Assembly: GCA_963726825.1 (NCBI GenBank)
Contig: CAVSDT010000001.1
Location: 992,001-1,056,000, forward strand
Direction of reading: 5' to 3'
DNA from: DATLGB01 sp963726825
GTDB taxonomy: Bacteria; Actinomycetota; Thermoleophilia; Solirubrobacterales; Solirubrobacteraceae
Length of the DNA stretch: 64,000 nucleotides
Part shown: piece by piece, positions 1-9,059 of the stretch
Numbering within the stretch: position 1 is the stretch's first letter
Layout of the letters: every line of letters starts with the position of its first letter
Position numbers and translations under genes: made by a program
Notes under the pieces: generated by a model
The model's input: only the letters and a program-made list of their open reading frames with translations
Told to the model about the DNA's origin: nothing
Databases searched by the model: none

Positions 1-568
1 CGGGGACCAGGCGGCCGGAGAACCGCGAGGCCGCCCGCTTGCCGACCATGAGGGCCAGGCGCGAGACGAGCGTCGGGTTCTTGCCCCGCTTGGGGTGCTC
101 GCCCCGCAGCCGCCGGTTGGCCATCGCGACGGCCATCGACCGGCCGACGCCATCGAGCCCGGCGCGGGCCTCCTCGACGCTCGAGTAGATGCGCTGCAGC
201 ACCAGCTGCTCGGCCGGCCGGATCGGGTCCAGCGGGTCGTGGCCGTAGGCGGCGGCGACGTAGAACACGAGCCGCGACTGGACCCAGGCGGCGAACGCGA
301 GGTCCGGGACGACGGTGGCGAAGCCCCCGACGCCCGTCGCGGCGCCGCCGGCCCGGGCGAGCCGGGCGTGATGGAGCTTCGCCCGCTTGGCGAGCTCGCG
401 GCCCTCCGTGTGGCCCTCGGCCCGCTGCCTGGCGACCCAGTCGCGGGCGGACGGCCCGTGGTAGTCGGCCGCCATCAGCGCGAGCTGCTCCGGCGCGTGC
501 CGGGGGTCGTCGCGGATCGCGTGCCAGAGGCCGGCGGGCAGGTCGCGCAGCTCGCGATCGTCGTCCAT
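1..568 (-). CDS. EcsC-family protein, C-terminus cut by the window edge
   Basis: Reading the minus strand from the ATG at 568 gives an open frame to base 1 (about 189 residues) that continues outside the window. An AGGAGG ribosome site lies a few bases before the ATG. The hydrophobic middle, with TGVGGFATVVPDLAFA followed by a segment ending VFYVAAAYGHDP, resembles the membrane-inserting core of EcsC-family proteins. EcsC in Bacillus is tied to an ABC exporter and protease secretion, but most family members have no known role. No partner gene is visible, and the gene is transcribed divergently from the MFS gene at 626. The family call rests on recalled motif style only. Confidence 0.6.
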   Translation of the reverse strand, partial: MDDDRELRDLPAGLWHAIRDDPRHAPEQLALMAADYHGPSARDWVARQRAEGHTEGRELAKRAKLHHARLARAGGAATGVGGFATVVPDLAFAAWVQSRLVFYVAAAYGHDPLDPIRPAEQLVLQRIYSSVEEARAGLDGVGRSMAVAMANRRLRGEHPKRGKNPTLVSRLALMVGKRAASRFSGRLVP

Positions 569-613
569 GGCGGCCTCCTACCCAGCATTTCATCCGGACC
601 CGCACGGTCCCCG

Positions 614-619
614 TAAGCT
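614..619 (+). promoter_or_regulatory. -10 box of the MFS gene at 626
   Basis: TAAGCT lies 6 nt before the ATG at 626, with no Shine-Dalgarno sequence between, so the transcript may be leaderless. Confidence 0.45.
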
Positions 620-625
620 CGCGAC

Positions 626-2113
626 ATGGCCAAGTGGTGGACCCTCGTCGCGGTGTGCCTCGGCACGTTCATGCTGCTCGTGGACGTGACGATCGTCAAC
701 GTCGCGCTGCCGAGCATCGAGCGCGACCTCGGCTCCTCCTTCGACGACCTCCAGTGGGTCGTGGACGCCTACGCGCTGGCCCTCGCGGCGATCCTGCTGA
801 CCGCGGGCTCGCTCGCCGACCTGTTCGGCCGGCGGCGCATCTACGTCCTCGGCGTCGGCATCTTCACCGCCGCCTCGCTCGTCTGCGGCCTGGCCGCCTC
901 GCCGCTCGCGCTCAACCTCGCCCGTGCCGTGCAGGGCGTCGGTGGCGCGCTGATGTTCGCCTGCGCGCTCGCCCTGCTGGCCTCCGGCTACCAGGGCAAG
1001 GACCGCGGCACCGCCTTCGGCATCTGGGGCGCCACGACGGGTGCGGCCGTCGCGGTCGGCCCGCTCGCCGGCGGCGCGCTGACCCAGGCGATCGGCTGGG
1101 AGGCGATCTTCTTCGTCAACATCCCGTTCGGCCTCGCGGTGATCTGGCTCTCGCTGCGCTCCGTCGCGGAGTCCAGGAACGAGGCGGCCGGGCGCACCGA
1201 CGTCCTCGGCCTGCTCCTCTTCTCGGCCGCCCTCGCGGCGCTCGTCTTCGGCCTCATCCGCGGCAACGACGAGGGCTTCGGCTCGCCCCTGATCCTCACC
1301 CTGCTCATCGGCGCGGCGGTCCTGCTGGTCGTCTTCGTCCTCGTCGAGCGGCGCGTCGCGTCCCCGATGCTCGAGCTGGCGCTGTTTCGCAACCCGACGT
1401 TCGTCGGCGCCTCGATCGCGGCGTTCACCCTCAGCGCGACGATCTTCGCCCTGTTCCTCTACATCACGCTCTACATCCAGAACCAGCTCGACTACTCCGC
1501 CCTGGAGGCGGGCCTGCGCTTCCTCCCGACCTCGCTGATCTCGTTCTTCGTCGCCCCCGTCTCGGGCAAGTACGGCGAGCGGATCGGCATCCGCTGGGTG
1601 ATCGGGATCGGCCTCGGCCTCGTCGGGATCGGCCTGCTGCTGATGAGCGGCATCGACGCCTCCGACGACTGGACCGTGCTCCTCCCCGGCCTGATCGTCG
1701 CGGCGTTCGGCATCGGCATGGTCAACCCCGCGCTCGCGACGACGGCGGTCGGCGTCGTCACGCCGCAGCGGTCGGGCATGGCGTCGGGGATCAACTCGAC
1801 GTTCCGCCAGGTCGGCATCGCCACCGGCGTCGCGCTGTGGGGCGCGGTCTTCGCCGGCGTCGTCAACGACAAGGCCGGCACCTTCGCCGCGGCCCTCGGC
1901 GGCGGGAAGGCGCCGCGCGGGTCGGGCTCCTTCAGCGACTTCGTCTCCTTCGGCGCCTACCGCGAGATCGGCGCGCGCGCGATCACCCCGGGCCGGACGG
2001 CCTTCCTGGACGGCTTCGACGTGATCGTGCTCCTGGCCGGGATCCTCGCGATCGTCGGCGGGATCCTCTGCGTGATCCTGATCCGGCCGCGCGACTTCGT
2101 CGCCCACGGTTAG
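626..2113 (+). CDS. MFS drug-efflux transporter, DHA2 (EmrB/QacA) type
   Basis: This 495-residue membrane protein has about 14 hydrophobic segments, the count expected of the DHA2 family of proton-driven drug exporters. The first helix carries the family motif LLVDVTIVNVALPSIERDL, motif A appears as GSLADLFGRRRIY near residue 65, and motif C-like glycine/proline residues follow (GATTGAAVAVGPLAGG). It would export hydrophobic drugs or metabolites through the cytoplasmic membrane. It stands alone: the upstream gene is divergent, and the downstream dehydrogenase begins 10 bases after its TAG stop with its own -10 box. The substrate cannot be told from sequence. Confidence 0.88.
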   Translation: MAKWWTLVAVCLGTFMLLVDVTIVNVALPSIERDLGSSFDDLQWVVDAYALALAAILLTAGSLADLFGRRRIYVLGVGIFTAASLVCGLAASPLALNLARAVQGVGGALMFACALALLASGYQGKDRGTAFGIWGATTGAAVAVGPLAGGALTQAIGWEAIFFVNIPFGLAVIWLSLRSVAESRNEAAGRTDVLGLLLFSAALAALVFGLIRGNDEGFGSPLILTLLIGAAVLLVVFVLVERRVASPMLELALFRNPTFVGASIAAFTLSATIFALFLYITLYIQNQLDYSALEAGLRFLPTSLISFFVAPVSGKYGERIGIRWVIGIGLGLVGIGLLLMSGIDASDDWTVLLPGLIVAAFGIGMVNPALATTAVGVVTPQRSGMASGINSTFRQVGIATGVALWGAVFAGVVNDKAGTFAAALGGGKAPRGSGSFSDFVSFGAYREIGARAITPGRTAFLDGFDVIVLLAGILAIVGGILCVILIRPRDFVAHG

Positions 2114-2116
2114 GGT
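2111..2116 (+). promoter_or_regulatory. -10 box of the FAD dehydrogenase at 2124
   Basis: TAGGGT lies 7 nt before the ATG at 2124, and its TAG is also the stop codon of the MFS gene. Confidence 0.45.
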
Positions 2117-2123
2117 CGGCGAC

Positions 2124-3777
2124 ATGAAGGCCGACGTCATCGTGGTGGGAGCCGGCCTCGCCGGGCTGACCGCCGCCGCCGAGCTCGCCGACCGCGGCTC
2201 GCAGGTCCTCCTCCTCGACCAGGAGCCGGAGCAGTCCCTCGGCGGCCAGGCGTTCTGGTCGCTCGGCGGCCTGTTCATGGTCGACACGCCCGAGCAGCGG
2301 CGGATGGGGATCAGGGACTCGTTCGACCTCGCGTGGCAGGACTGGCTCGGCTCCGCCGCCTTCGACCGGCCGGAGGACGAGTGGCCGCGCAGGTGGGCGC
2401 GCGCCTACGTCGAGTGGGCCGCGGGCGAGAAGCGCGCGTGGCTGAGCGGCATGGGCGTGCGCGTGATGGCCAACCCCGGCTGGGCCGAGCGCGGCGGCGG
2501 CAACGCGACGGGCCACGGCAACTCCGTCCCGCGCTTCCACCTCACGTGGGGGACGGGCCCCGGCCTGATCGAGCCGTTCGTGCGGCGCGTGCAGGCGCAC
2601 CGCGAGGCCGGCCGGATCGTCTGCGCCTTCCGCCACCGCGTCGACGCGCTCACGGTCAGCGGCGGCGCGGTCACCGGCGTGAGCGGGTCGGTCCTCGTCG
2701 AGTCCGACGTCGTCCGTGGCGCCGACTCCTCACGCGAGATCGCCGGCGAGTTCGAGGCCTCGGCGCAGGCCGTCGTCGTCACGAGCGGCGGGATCGGGGC
2801 CAACCACGACATGGTCCGGCGCAACTGGCCCGACCGTCTCGGCCCGGCGCCGAAGCACCTCATCTCCGGCGTGCCGGCCTCCACGGACGGGCGCATGCTG
2901 GCCATCGCGGAGGAGGCGGGCGCGAGCCTGATCGGCCGCGACCGGATGTGGCACTACGTCGAGGGCATCCGCAACTGGGACCCGATCTGGACCGCGCACG
3001 GCATCCGCATCCTCCCGGCACCGTCGTCGCTGTGGCTCGACGCGACCGGCAAGCGCCTGCCCGCCCCGCTGTACCCCGGCTTCGACACGCTCGCGACGCT
3101 CAAGCACATCGGCACGACCGGTCACGACCACACCTGGTTCGTCCTCACGCGCAAGATGATCGAGCGCGAGTTCGCCCTCTCCGGCTCCGAGCAGAACCCC
3201 GACATCACCGGCAGGTCGGTCAAGGAGCTCATCAGGACCCGGGTCATGCCCGGCGTTCCCGGCCCGATCCAGCGGTTCATGGACCACGGCGAGGACTTCG
3301 TGGTGGAGCGCGACCTCGCCGCCCTGGTCGACTGGGATGAACGCCCGCACGGACACCCCGTTGCTGGCCCTGGAGGACGTCGAGCGCGAGGTCGTCGCGC
3401 GCGATCGCGAGCTCGACAACCCGTTCACCAAGGACGGTCAGGTGACGGCGATCCGGGCGGCCCGGCGCTACCGGGCGGACCGGATCACCCGCGTCGCCAA
3501 GCCGCACAAGCTGCTCGACCCCGAGGCCGGGCCGCTGATCGCGGTCAAGCTCAACATCCTCACGCGCAAGACGCTCGGCGGGCTGCAGACCGACCTCGAC
3601 GGCCGCGTGCTCACGACGGGCGGCGAGGTGTTCGAGGGCCTCTACGCCGCCGGGGAGGCCGCAGGGTTCGGCGGCGGCGGGATGCACGGCTACAACTCGC
3701 TGGAAGGCACCTTCGTCGGCGGGTGCATGTTCAGCGGTCGGGTCGCGGGCCGTGCGCTCGCGAGCCGCCTGGGCTGA
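2124..3777 (+). pseudogene. FAD-binding dehydrogenase (KstD/fumarate-reductase-like), split by a +1 frameshift
   Basis: The first frame (2124-3332) encodes an N-terminal FAD site (VVGAGLAGLTAAAELADRG) and the body of a flavoprotein dehydrogenase. The C-terminal part, with NPFTKDGQVTAIRAARRYR, LNILTRKTLGGLQTDL and the FAD-closing GLYAAGEAAGFGGGGMHG, lies in the next frame (3334-3777). Removing the T at 3333 turns VDWDERP into VDGMNAR and restores a single protein of about 550 residues, the normal family length. Family members oxidise steroid-like or other cyclic substrates in the cytoplasm, but the substrate here is unknown. As written the gene would give a truncated protein. A sequencing error is as likely as true decay, because the rest of the frame is intact. 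Confidence 0.8.
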
Positions 3778-3816
3778 CCCCGGCACGCCCTCGCCCGCTG
3801 GGGCACGCTCCTCCCC

Positions 3817-3846
3817 TTGACGGCGAAGTCGTCAGACGTTAGACAT
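3817..3846 (+). promoter_or_regulatory. Promoter with operator-like repeats before the APC/FGGY operon
   Basis: TTGACG (3817-3822) and TAGACA (3840-3845) are spaced by 17 bases, a near-consensus vegetative promoter. The -10 region overlaps an imperfect dyad (3831-3844, GTC..ACGT..GAC) that can also be read as two direct repeats, TCAGACGT and TTAGACAT. This is a plausible site for the GntR regulator encoded at 9733. The position and spacing are seen directly; the regulator link is inferred. Confidence 0.45.
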
Positions 3847-3906
3847 CTGCCCGTCGCGGGGACGGGTGAGGGTCCGGCCCCGATCAGCGAGGAGAGGGAG
3901 CGAGCG

Positions 3907-5380
3907 ATGTCGCAGGAGACCTTGGCCGTGCCGAACGCCGGACCACGCCTGCGCCGCAACGCGGTCGGGCTCGGCGGCGCGGTGATCATGTCCGCCGCCA
4001 TCATGGGACCGGCGGTCTCGACGTTCTTCAACCCGCAGTTCTCGATGCCGTTCTCGGGGGCCGCGACGCCGTTCGTCTACCTCCTGTGCCTGATCGCGAT
4101 CCTGATCGCGGCCAGCGGCATCTTCGAGATGGCCCGCGAGCTGCCGAGCGCCGGCGCGTTCTACACCTACGTCAGCCGCGGCCTCGGGCCGCGCGCGGGC
4201 TTCGTCACCGGCGGCCTGATGTTCGTCGCCTACGCGCTGCTGCCGCCCGCCGAGATCGGCCTCATCGGCTCCTACCTGCAGTCGACGTTCCGCGCGGAGT
4301 TCGACGTCAACGTCCCGTGGTGGCTGATCGGGATGGTGCCCGCCGGGCTGATGATCTTCCTCGCCTTCGAGGGCATCCGGTCCTCCCTGCGGGCGGCGCT
4401 CGTGCTGTTCACCGTGGAGGTGATCGTCGTCCTGCTCCTGGCGATCATCATCGTCGCCCAGGGCGGCAAGGACGGCCTGACCCTCGAGCCGCTGAACCCC
4501 GGCGCCTCGCCCAACGGCTTCAACGGGATCACCACCGGGTTCGTCTTCGCCGCGCTGAGCTTCGTGGGCTTCGAGGCCGCGACGACGCTCGGCGACGAGG
4601 TCAGGGACCCGCGCCGGATCGCCCCCCGAGCCGTCCTGCTCAGCGTGCTCGCCGTCGGCCTGCTGTACGTGTTCTGCACCTGGGCGGAGGTCAACGGCCT
4701 CGGCATCGCGACGACCAACGGGCTGGACGGCTCCGCGACGCCCTGGAACACCCTCGCCGCCGACTACGCCTCGTGGATGAAGTGGCCGGTGATCATCGCC
4801 TCGGTCTCGAGCATGTTCGCCGTGATGGTCAACTCCTCCAACGGGATCGTGCGGATCCTCAACCAGATGGGTCGCGAGCGGCTGCTGCCGCAGATTCTTC
4901 GCCTTCGTGGACCCCAAGCGCCACACGCCCTCGCGCGCGGTGTTCGTCACGGGGGCCTTCGCGATCGTCCTCGCGCTGCTCGTCGGGGTGGTCGCCGGCG
5001 GGCTGGGCGACCCCGGTGGCGGGTCCAACGTCTACGGCTACCTCGGCTTTCTGCTGACGCTGGCGATCCTGCCGGTCTACGTGCTCACCAACCTCGCGGC
5101 GATGCGCTACTTCCACCGCGCGGGGCGCTTCAACGTGCTGCGGCACGGGCTCCTGCCCGCGGTCGGTGGCGGCCTGATGGTCGCGCTGCTGATCGGGCAG
5201 ATCGTCGAGCAGACGGACGCGCCGTACACGTGGTTCCCGTGGGTGATCGTCGGCTGGATCGCGGTGGTCGTGCTCGGTGCGGTCTGGCTGTCGCGCACCC
5301 GCCCGGACGACCTCGCGCGAGCGGGGTCGGTGCTCGCGACGGGCGAGGCGGAGGACGCTCCGCCGGCGAGGACCGACTGA
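3907..5380 (+). pseudogene. APC-family amino acid/polyamine permease, split by a +1 frameshift
   Basis: The start at 3907 follows a GAGGAGAGGGA ribosome site. The first frame (3907-4893) gives helices typical of the APC superfamily, including the FVGFEAATTLGDEVRDPRR motif and NSSNGIVRILNQMGRERLLPQ. The rest (DPKRHTPSRAVFVTG and about three more helices) is in another frame up to 5380. One extra A at 4894 accounts for the break: without it the sequence reads LPQFFAFVDPKRHTPSR, and the protein is about 490 residues, a normal length. It would import the operon substrate. The FGGY kinase starts directly after its stop. Amino acid permeases are unusual partners for sugar kinases, so the true substrate may be an amino-sugar or polyol relative. 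Confidence 0.8.
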
Positions 5381-6853
5381 GTGCACGTCGTCGGGATCGA
5401 CGTCGGATCCCAGAGCGTGAAGGCCGTCCTGGTCGATCCGGACGGCCGCGCGCTCGGCGAGGCCGCCGCGGGCTGCCCGATGGCGCACCCCGCGAGCGGC
5501 TGGGCCGAGCAGGCGCCGGCCGACTGGGAGGCCGCGATGGGGCAGGCCGTCCGGCGCGTGCTCACCGACGCCGGGGTCGACGGCGCGGAGGTCGGCGCGC
5601 TGGGCCTGTCCTGCCAGGTCGACGGTCTCGTGGCGATCGACGCCGCCGGCCGCGCGCTGCGGCCGGCGATCACCTGGCTGGACCGCCGGGCCACGACCGA
5701 GAGCGACACCCTGGCCGAGCGTGCCGGCGAGGCAGCGCTCGTCGAGCGCACGGGCCTGAACCCCGACGCCTCGCACACGGCGCCGAAGGCCATGTGGCTG
5801 CGCGCGCACGAGCCGGAGCACTACGCCGCGGCGCGGTGGCTGGCGCCCGTCGGCGGCTACGTCCTCGGGTGGCTCACCGGCACCGTCGAGCAGGACCACG
5901 CCAACGCGTCCTCGACGCTCCTCTACGACCTGCGCACGCGCGCCTGGGACGACGGCCTGGTCGATGCCGCCGGGCTCGACGGCGCGAAGCTCCCACCGAT
6001 CCGGGAGGCGACCGACGTCGCGGGGACGCTGCGCCCCGAGGCGGCCGAGGTCCTCGGCCTGTCCGCGGGCTGCCAGGTCGTGGTCGGGACGGGAGACGAG
6101 CACGCCGCGGTCGTCGGGGCCGGAGCCCTCGAGCCCGGGACGGTCGTCGACGTGACCGGGACCGCCGAGCCGGTGGCCGTCGGGTCTGCCACGGTGGTGA
6201 TCGACGAGCGCCGGCTCGTGGAGACCCACGCGCACGCCGTCCCCGGGATGCTGCTGGTGGAGAACCCGGGCTTCGTCTCCGGCGGCAGCACGCGGTGGGC
6301 CGCGGAGGTCTGGGGGATCGACCAGGGCGAGCTGTTCGCCCGCGCCGCGCACGCCCCGGCGGGCTGCGATGGCCTGCTCTTCGTCCCCGCGCTGTCGGGC
6401 TCGACCGCACCGCGCTGGAACGGCCGCATGCGCGGGGCGTTCGCCGGGATGGCGATGCACCACCGCGTCGAGCACTTCGCGCGCGCGGTGCTGGAGGGCT
6501 GCGCGTTCGCGCTGCGCGACATCGTCGACCGCTTCGACGCGCTCGGCCTGTGCGACGACGAGGTGCGCGTGGTCGGCGGCGGGTCGCTTGCGCCGTTGTG
6601 GCTCGAGATCAAGGCGGGGGTGACGGACCGGCCGCTGCGGCCCGTGCTCGGCGCGAGCGCCTCGGCGACCGGCGCGGCGATGCTCGCCGGCGTCGCGGCG
6701 GGGACGTTCGCCGACCTGCCCGACGCCGCGCGCCGCAGCGTGGCGCTCGCCCCGGAGCCGGTGCTGCCGGACGCCGCCGACCGGGCCGTCTACGACGACG
6801 CCTACGGCCGCTACCAGCGGCTCTTCGACGGCCTCGAGGGGGCGTTGGCGTGA
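5381..6853 (+). CDS. FGGY-family carbohydrate kinase
   Basis: This 490-residue cytoplasmic kinase belongs to the xylulokinase/glycerol-kinase superfamily, which uses ATP to phosphorylate sugars or polyols. The N-terminal phosphate-binding loop is GIDVGSQSVKAVLVD, the likely catalytic Asp is in GTGDEHAAVVGAG (about residue 240), and the C-terminal ATP-binding part includes VRVVGGGSLAPLW. The GTG start abuts the permease stop, and the stop overlaps the next GTG by four bases, so translation is probably coupled. It should make the phosphorylated intermediate handled by the dehydrogenase and phosphatase behind it. Its substrate is unknown; xylulose, ribulose, erythrulose or a polyol are all possible. 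Confidence 0.85.
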   Translation: MHVVGIDVGSQSVKAVLVDPDGRALGEAAAGCPMAHPASGWAEQAPADWEAAMGQAVRRVLTDAGVDGAEVGALGLSCQVDGLVAIDAAGRALRPAITWLDRRATTESDTLAERAGEAALVERTGLNPDASHTAPKAMWLRAHEPEHYAAARWLAPVGGYVLGWLTGTVEQDHANASSTLLYDLRTRAWDDGLVDAAGLDGAKLPPIREATDVAGTLRPEAAEVLGLSAGCQVVVGTGDEHAAVVGAGALEPGTVVDVTGTAEPVAVGSATVVIDERRLVETHAHAVPGMLLVENPGFVSGGSTRWAAEVWGIDQGELFARAAHAPAGCDGLLFVPALSGSTAPRWNGRMRGAFAGMAMHHRVEHFARAVLEGCAFALRDIVDRFDALGLCDDEVRVVGGGSLAPLWLEIKAGVTDRPLRPVLGASASATGAAMLAGVAAGTFADLPDAARRSVALAPEPVLPDAADRAVYDDAYGRYQRLFDGLEGALA

Positions 6854-8259
6854 GCGCGAGCGCCGCCGTCCGCGCCGCGCGCGACATCGACGGGCTGCGG
6901 GCCGAGCTCGCCGCCGCGCCGGAGGCGGGCCGCCTGCAGCCCCTCGGCCTCGGCCGCGTCCTGCTCGGCGCGGGCGTGCTCGCCGAGCTGCCGGCGCTCG
7001 TCGCCGCGCTGCGCCGCGGCGACGGCCGGGTCGCGCTGGTCGCCGACGGCACGCCGATGGGTTCGGGAGCGTCCGGCGGCGAGCTGAAGGCCACCGTCGC
7101 CGAGGCCCTCGGCACGGTGCGGCGGGTGACGCTCGGCGACGCGCACGGGCGCACCCACGCCGACGCCGCGACGGTGGCGGCCGCGACGGACGGCGCGCGC
7201 GGCGCGGCGCTCGTCGTCTCGGTCGGCTCGGGCACCGTCGCCGACGTCGGCAAGGCCGCCGCCGCCGCGCTGGGGCTGCCGCACGTCGTCGTCCAGACCG
7301 CTGCCAGCGTCAACGGGTTCGCCGACGACCAGTCCGTCCTGCTCGTCGACGGGGTCAAGCGCACGACGCCGACCGCGTGGCCGGACGCGCTCCTGATCGA
7401 CACGGGGGTGCTCGCCGCCGCTCCGGCCGCGCTCAACCGCGCCGGCCTCGGCGACCTGCTCGCGTCCTTCACGGCCCCCGCCGACTGGCGGCTCGCCAAG
7501 GCCGTCGGGCAGGACGACTCCTACAGCCCCGCCGCGGTCGCGCTCGCCCGCCGCCACGCCGCCGACCTGCTCGCGCAGGCCGGCGGCATCCCGGCCGGCG
7601 ATCCGGCTGCCCTCGACGAGCTCGCCGCCGGCCTCGTGCTCAGCGGCGTCTCGATGGGCGTGGCGGGCCGCACCGCCCCCGGCTCGGGGATGGAGCACAC
7701 CGTCAGCCATCTGCTCGAGATGGCCCCCGGCCCGTCCGCCTTGCACGGCGCGCAGGTCGGCGTCCTCTCGGTCCTCGGGGCGCTGCTGTGGGAGCGGGTC
7801 CGGGCGCACGTCGCGGCCGAAGGGCTCGGCGGGCTGCGCTACCCGGCCGCGGAGGAGATGCGTCCCCGCGTGCTCGCGGCCTTCGAGCGGGTCGACCCCT
7901 CGGGCGCCGCCGGCGCGGAGTGCTGGCGCGACTACGCGCGCAAGCTCGAGCGCTGGCACGCGGCCCGGCCGGACCGGCACGAGCGCCTCGCGGGGGAGTG
8001 GCCCGCCCTCGACGCCGAGCTCGGCGCGCTGCTCGCCGCCCCGGCCGAGCTGCTGGCCGCGCTGCGCGCCGCGGGCGCCCCGACCCGCCTCGGCGAGCTC
8101 GGCTACGAGGCCGGGCACGCCCGCTGGGCCCTCGCCAACTGCCACCTGATGCGCGACCGCTTCACCGTCGCCGACCTCGCGTTCCTGCTCGGCTGCTGGG
8201 AGCCCTCCGACGTGGACGCGCTGCTCGCCGACGCCGCGGCGCTGGGGGCGGGCCTGTGA
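6850..8259 (+). CDS. sn-glycerol-1-phosphate dehydrogenase-like enzyme (AraM type)
   Basis: This 469-residue protein matches the metal-dependent dehydrogenase group that holds archaeal G1P dehydrogenase and Bacillus AraM. It has the nucleotide-binding VVSVGSGTVADVGK, the substrate segment TAASVNGFADDQSVLLVDGVK, and metal ligands expected in AGLGDLLA (Asp), MEHTVSHLLEM (His) and ALHGAQVGV (His). Such enzymes interconvert dihydroxyacetone phosphate and glycerol-1-phosphate with NAD(P)H. In this setting the substrate may be another phosphorylated polyol made by the preceding kinase. It is longer than AraM (about 390 residues), with extra C-terminal sequence. The GTG start overlaps the kinase stop and its own stop overlaps the next start. 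Confidence 0.78.
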   Translation: MSASAAVRAARDIDGLRAELAAAPEAGRLQPLGLGRVLLGAGVLAELPALVAALRRGDGRVALVADGTPMGSGASGGELKATVAEALGTVRRVTLGDAHGRTHADAATVAAATDGARGAALVVSVGSGTVADVGKAAAAALGLPHVVVQTAASVNGFADDQSVLLVDGVKRTTPTAWPDALLIDTGVLAAAPAALNRAGLGDLLASFTAPADWRLAKAVGQDDSYSPAAVALARRHAADLLAQAGGIPAGDPAALDELAAGLVLSGVSMGVAGRTAPGSGMEHTVSHLLEMAPGPSALHGAQVGVLSVLGALLWERVRAHVAAEGLGGLRYPAAEEMRPRVLAAFERVDPSGAAGAECWRDYARKLERWHAARPDRHERLAGEWPALDAELGALLAAPAELLAALRAAGAPTRLGELGYEAGHARWALANCHLMRDRFTVADLAFLLGCWEPSDVDALLADAAALGAGL

Positions 8260-9059
8260 GCGCCCTGCCGGTCTTCGACGGCTACGCGCTCGACCTCGAC
8301 GGCACGGTCTACCTCGGGGACGCCCTCTTGCCCGGCGCCCGGGACGCCGTCGCGCGGCTGCGCGCCACCGGCGCCCGCGTCGTCTTCGCCACCAACAAGC
8401 CGCTCGACACCGGCGCCGAGTACGCCAAAAAGCTCACCCGCCTCGGGATCGCCACGACGCCGGCGGAGGTCGTGACCGCGGTCGACAACCTCATCCACCA
8501 CCTGGAGCACCGGCACCCGCGCGCCCGGGTGATGCTGATCGCGGAGGAGACGGTCGAGGCGAGCGTCCGCGCCGCCGGCTTCGCCGTCGTCACCGACCCG
8601 GCGGCGACCGACGTCCTGGTGGTCTCCTTCGACCGCCGCTTCGACTACGCGAAGCTGCACGCGGCGTTCCGCGCCGTCCGCGACCACGGCGCGGTGATCG
8701 TCGCCACCAACCCTGACCCGTTCTGCCCGACGCCCGAGGGTGGGCTGCCCGACTGCGCCGCCATGCTCGCTGCCGTCGAGGCGTGCACCGGCGCCCGCGC
8801 GGAGGTCGTGCTCGGCAAGCCGAGCGCGGAGATGGCCGCGGCCCTGCTGGACCGGCTCGGCATCCCCGCCGGGCGCGCCGCGATGGTCGGTGACCGCCTG
8901 CACACCGACGTCCGCATGGGTCAGCGGGTCGGGGCGGCGGGCATCCTCGTGCTCTCCGGCGTCACGACGGCGGCCGAGCTGGCCGCCGGCGACATCACGC
9001 CCGACCACGTCCTCGACGGCATCCACCAGCTCATCCCCGAAGGAGCGACCCCACCGTGA
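8256..9059 (+). CDS. HAD-IIA phosphatase (NagD/AraL type)
   Basis: This 267-residue protein has all four HAD motifs: DLDGTVYLGD near the N-terminus, the Thr motif in VVFATNKPL, the Lys in VVLGKPSAEM and the acidic motif MVGDRLHTDV. The cap arrangement and length fit class IIA enzymes such as NagD and AraL, cytoplasmic sugar-phosphate phosphatases. Directly behind an AraM-like dehydrogenase, it recalls the araL and araM genes that sit together in the Bacillus subtilis arabinose operon. It may strip phosphate from a dead-end or overflow sugar phosphate. The GTG start overlaps the preceding stop by four bases. Confidence 0.85.
   Translation: MSALPVFDGYALDLDGTVYLGDALLPGARDAVARLRATGARVVFATNKPLDTGAEYAKKLTRLGIATTPAEVVTAVDNLIHHLEHRHPRARVMLIAEETVEASVRAAGFAVVTDPAATDVLVVSFDRRFDYAKLHAAFRAVRDHGAVIVATNPDPFCPTPEGGLPDCAAMLAAVEACTGARAEVVLGKPSAEMAAALLDRLGIPAGRAAMVGDRLHTDVRMGQRVGAAGILVLSGVTTAAELAAGDITPDHVLDGIHQLIPEGATPP

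Noticed and set aside
590..2287. A 565-residue open frame on the minus strand opposite the MFS gene
   Set aside because: Low-complexity Arg/Asp/Glu/Gly-rich translation typical of shadow frames in GC-rich DNA. The plus strand has a clear transporter. The same reasoning removes other long antisense frames, for example opposite typA and the M14 gene.
3817..8259. A single 1480-residue protein reading through the permease, kinase and dehydrogenase
   Set aside because: It is an artefact of the extra base at 4894: after that point the frame runs antagonistic to the kinase and only rejoins the true dehydrogenase frame near 6850.
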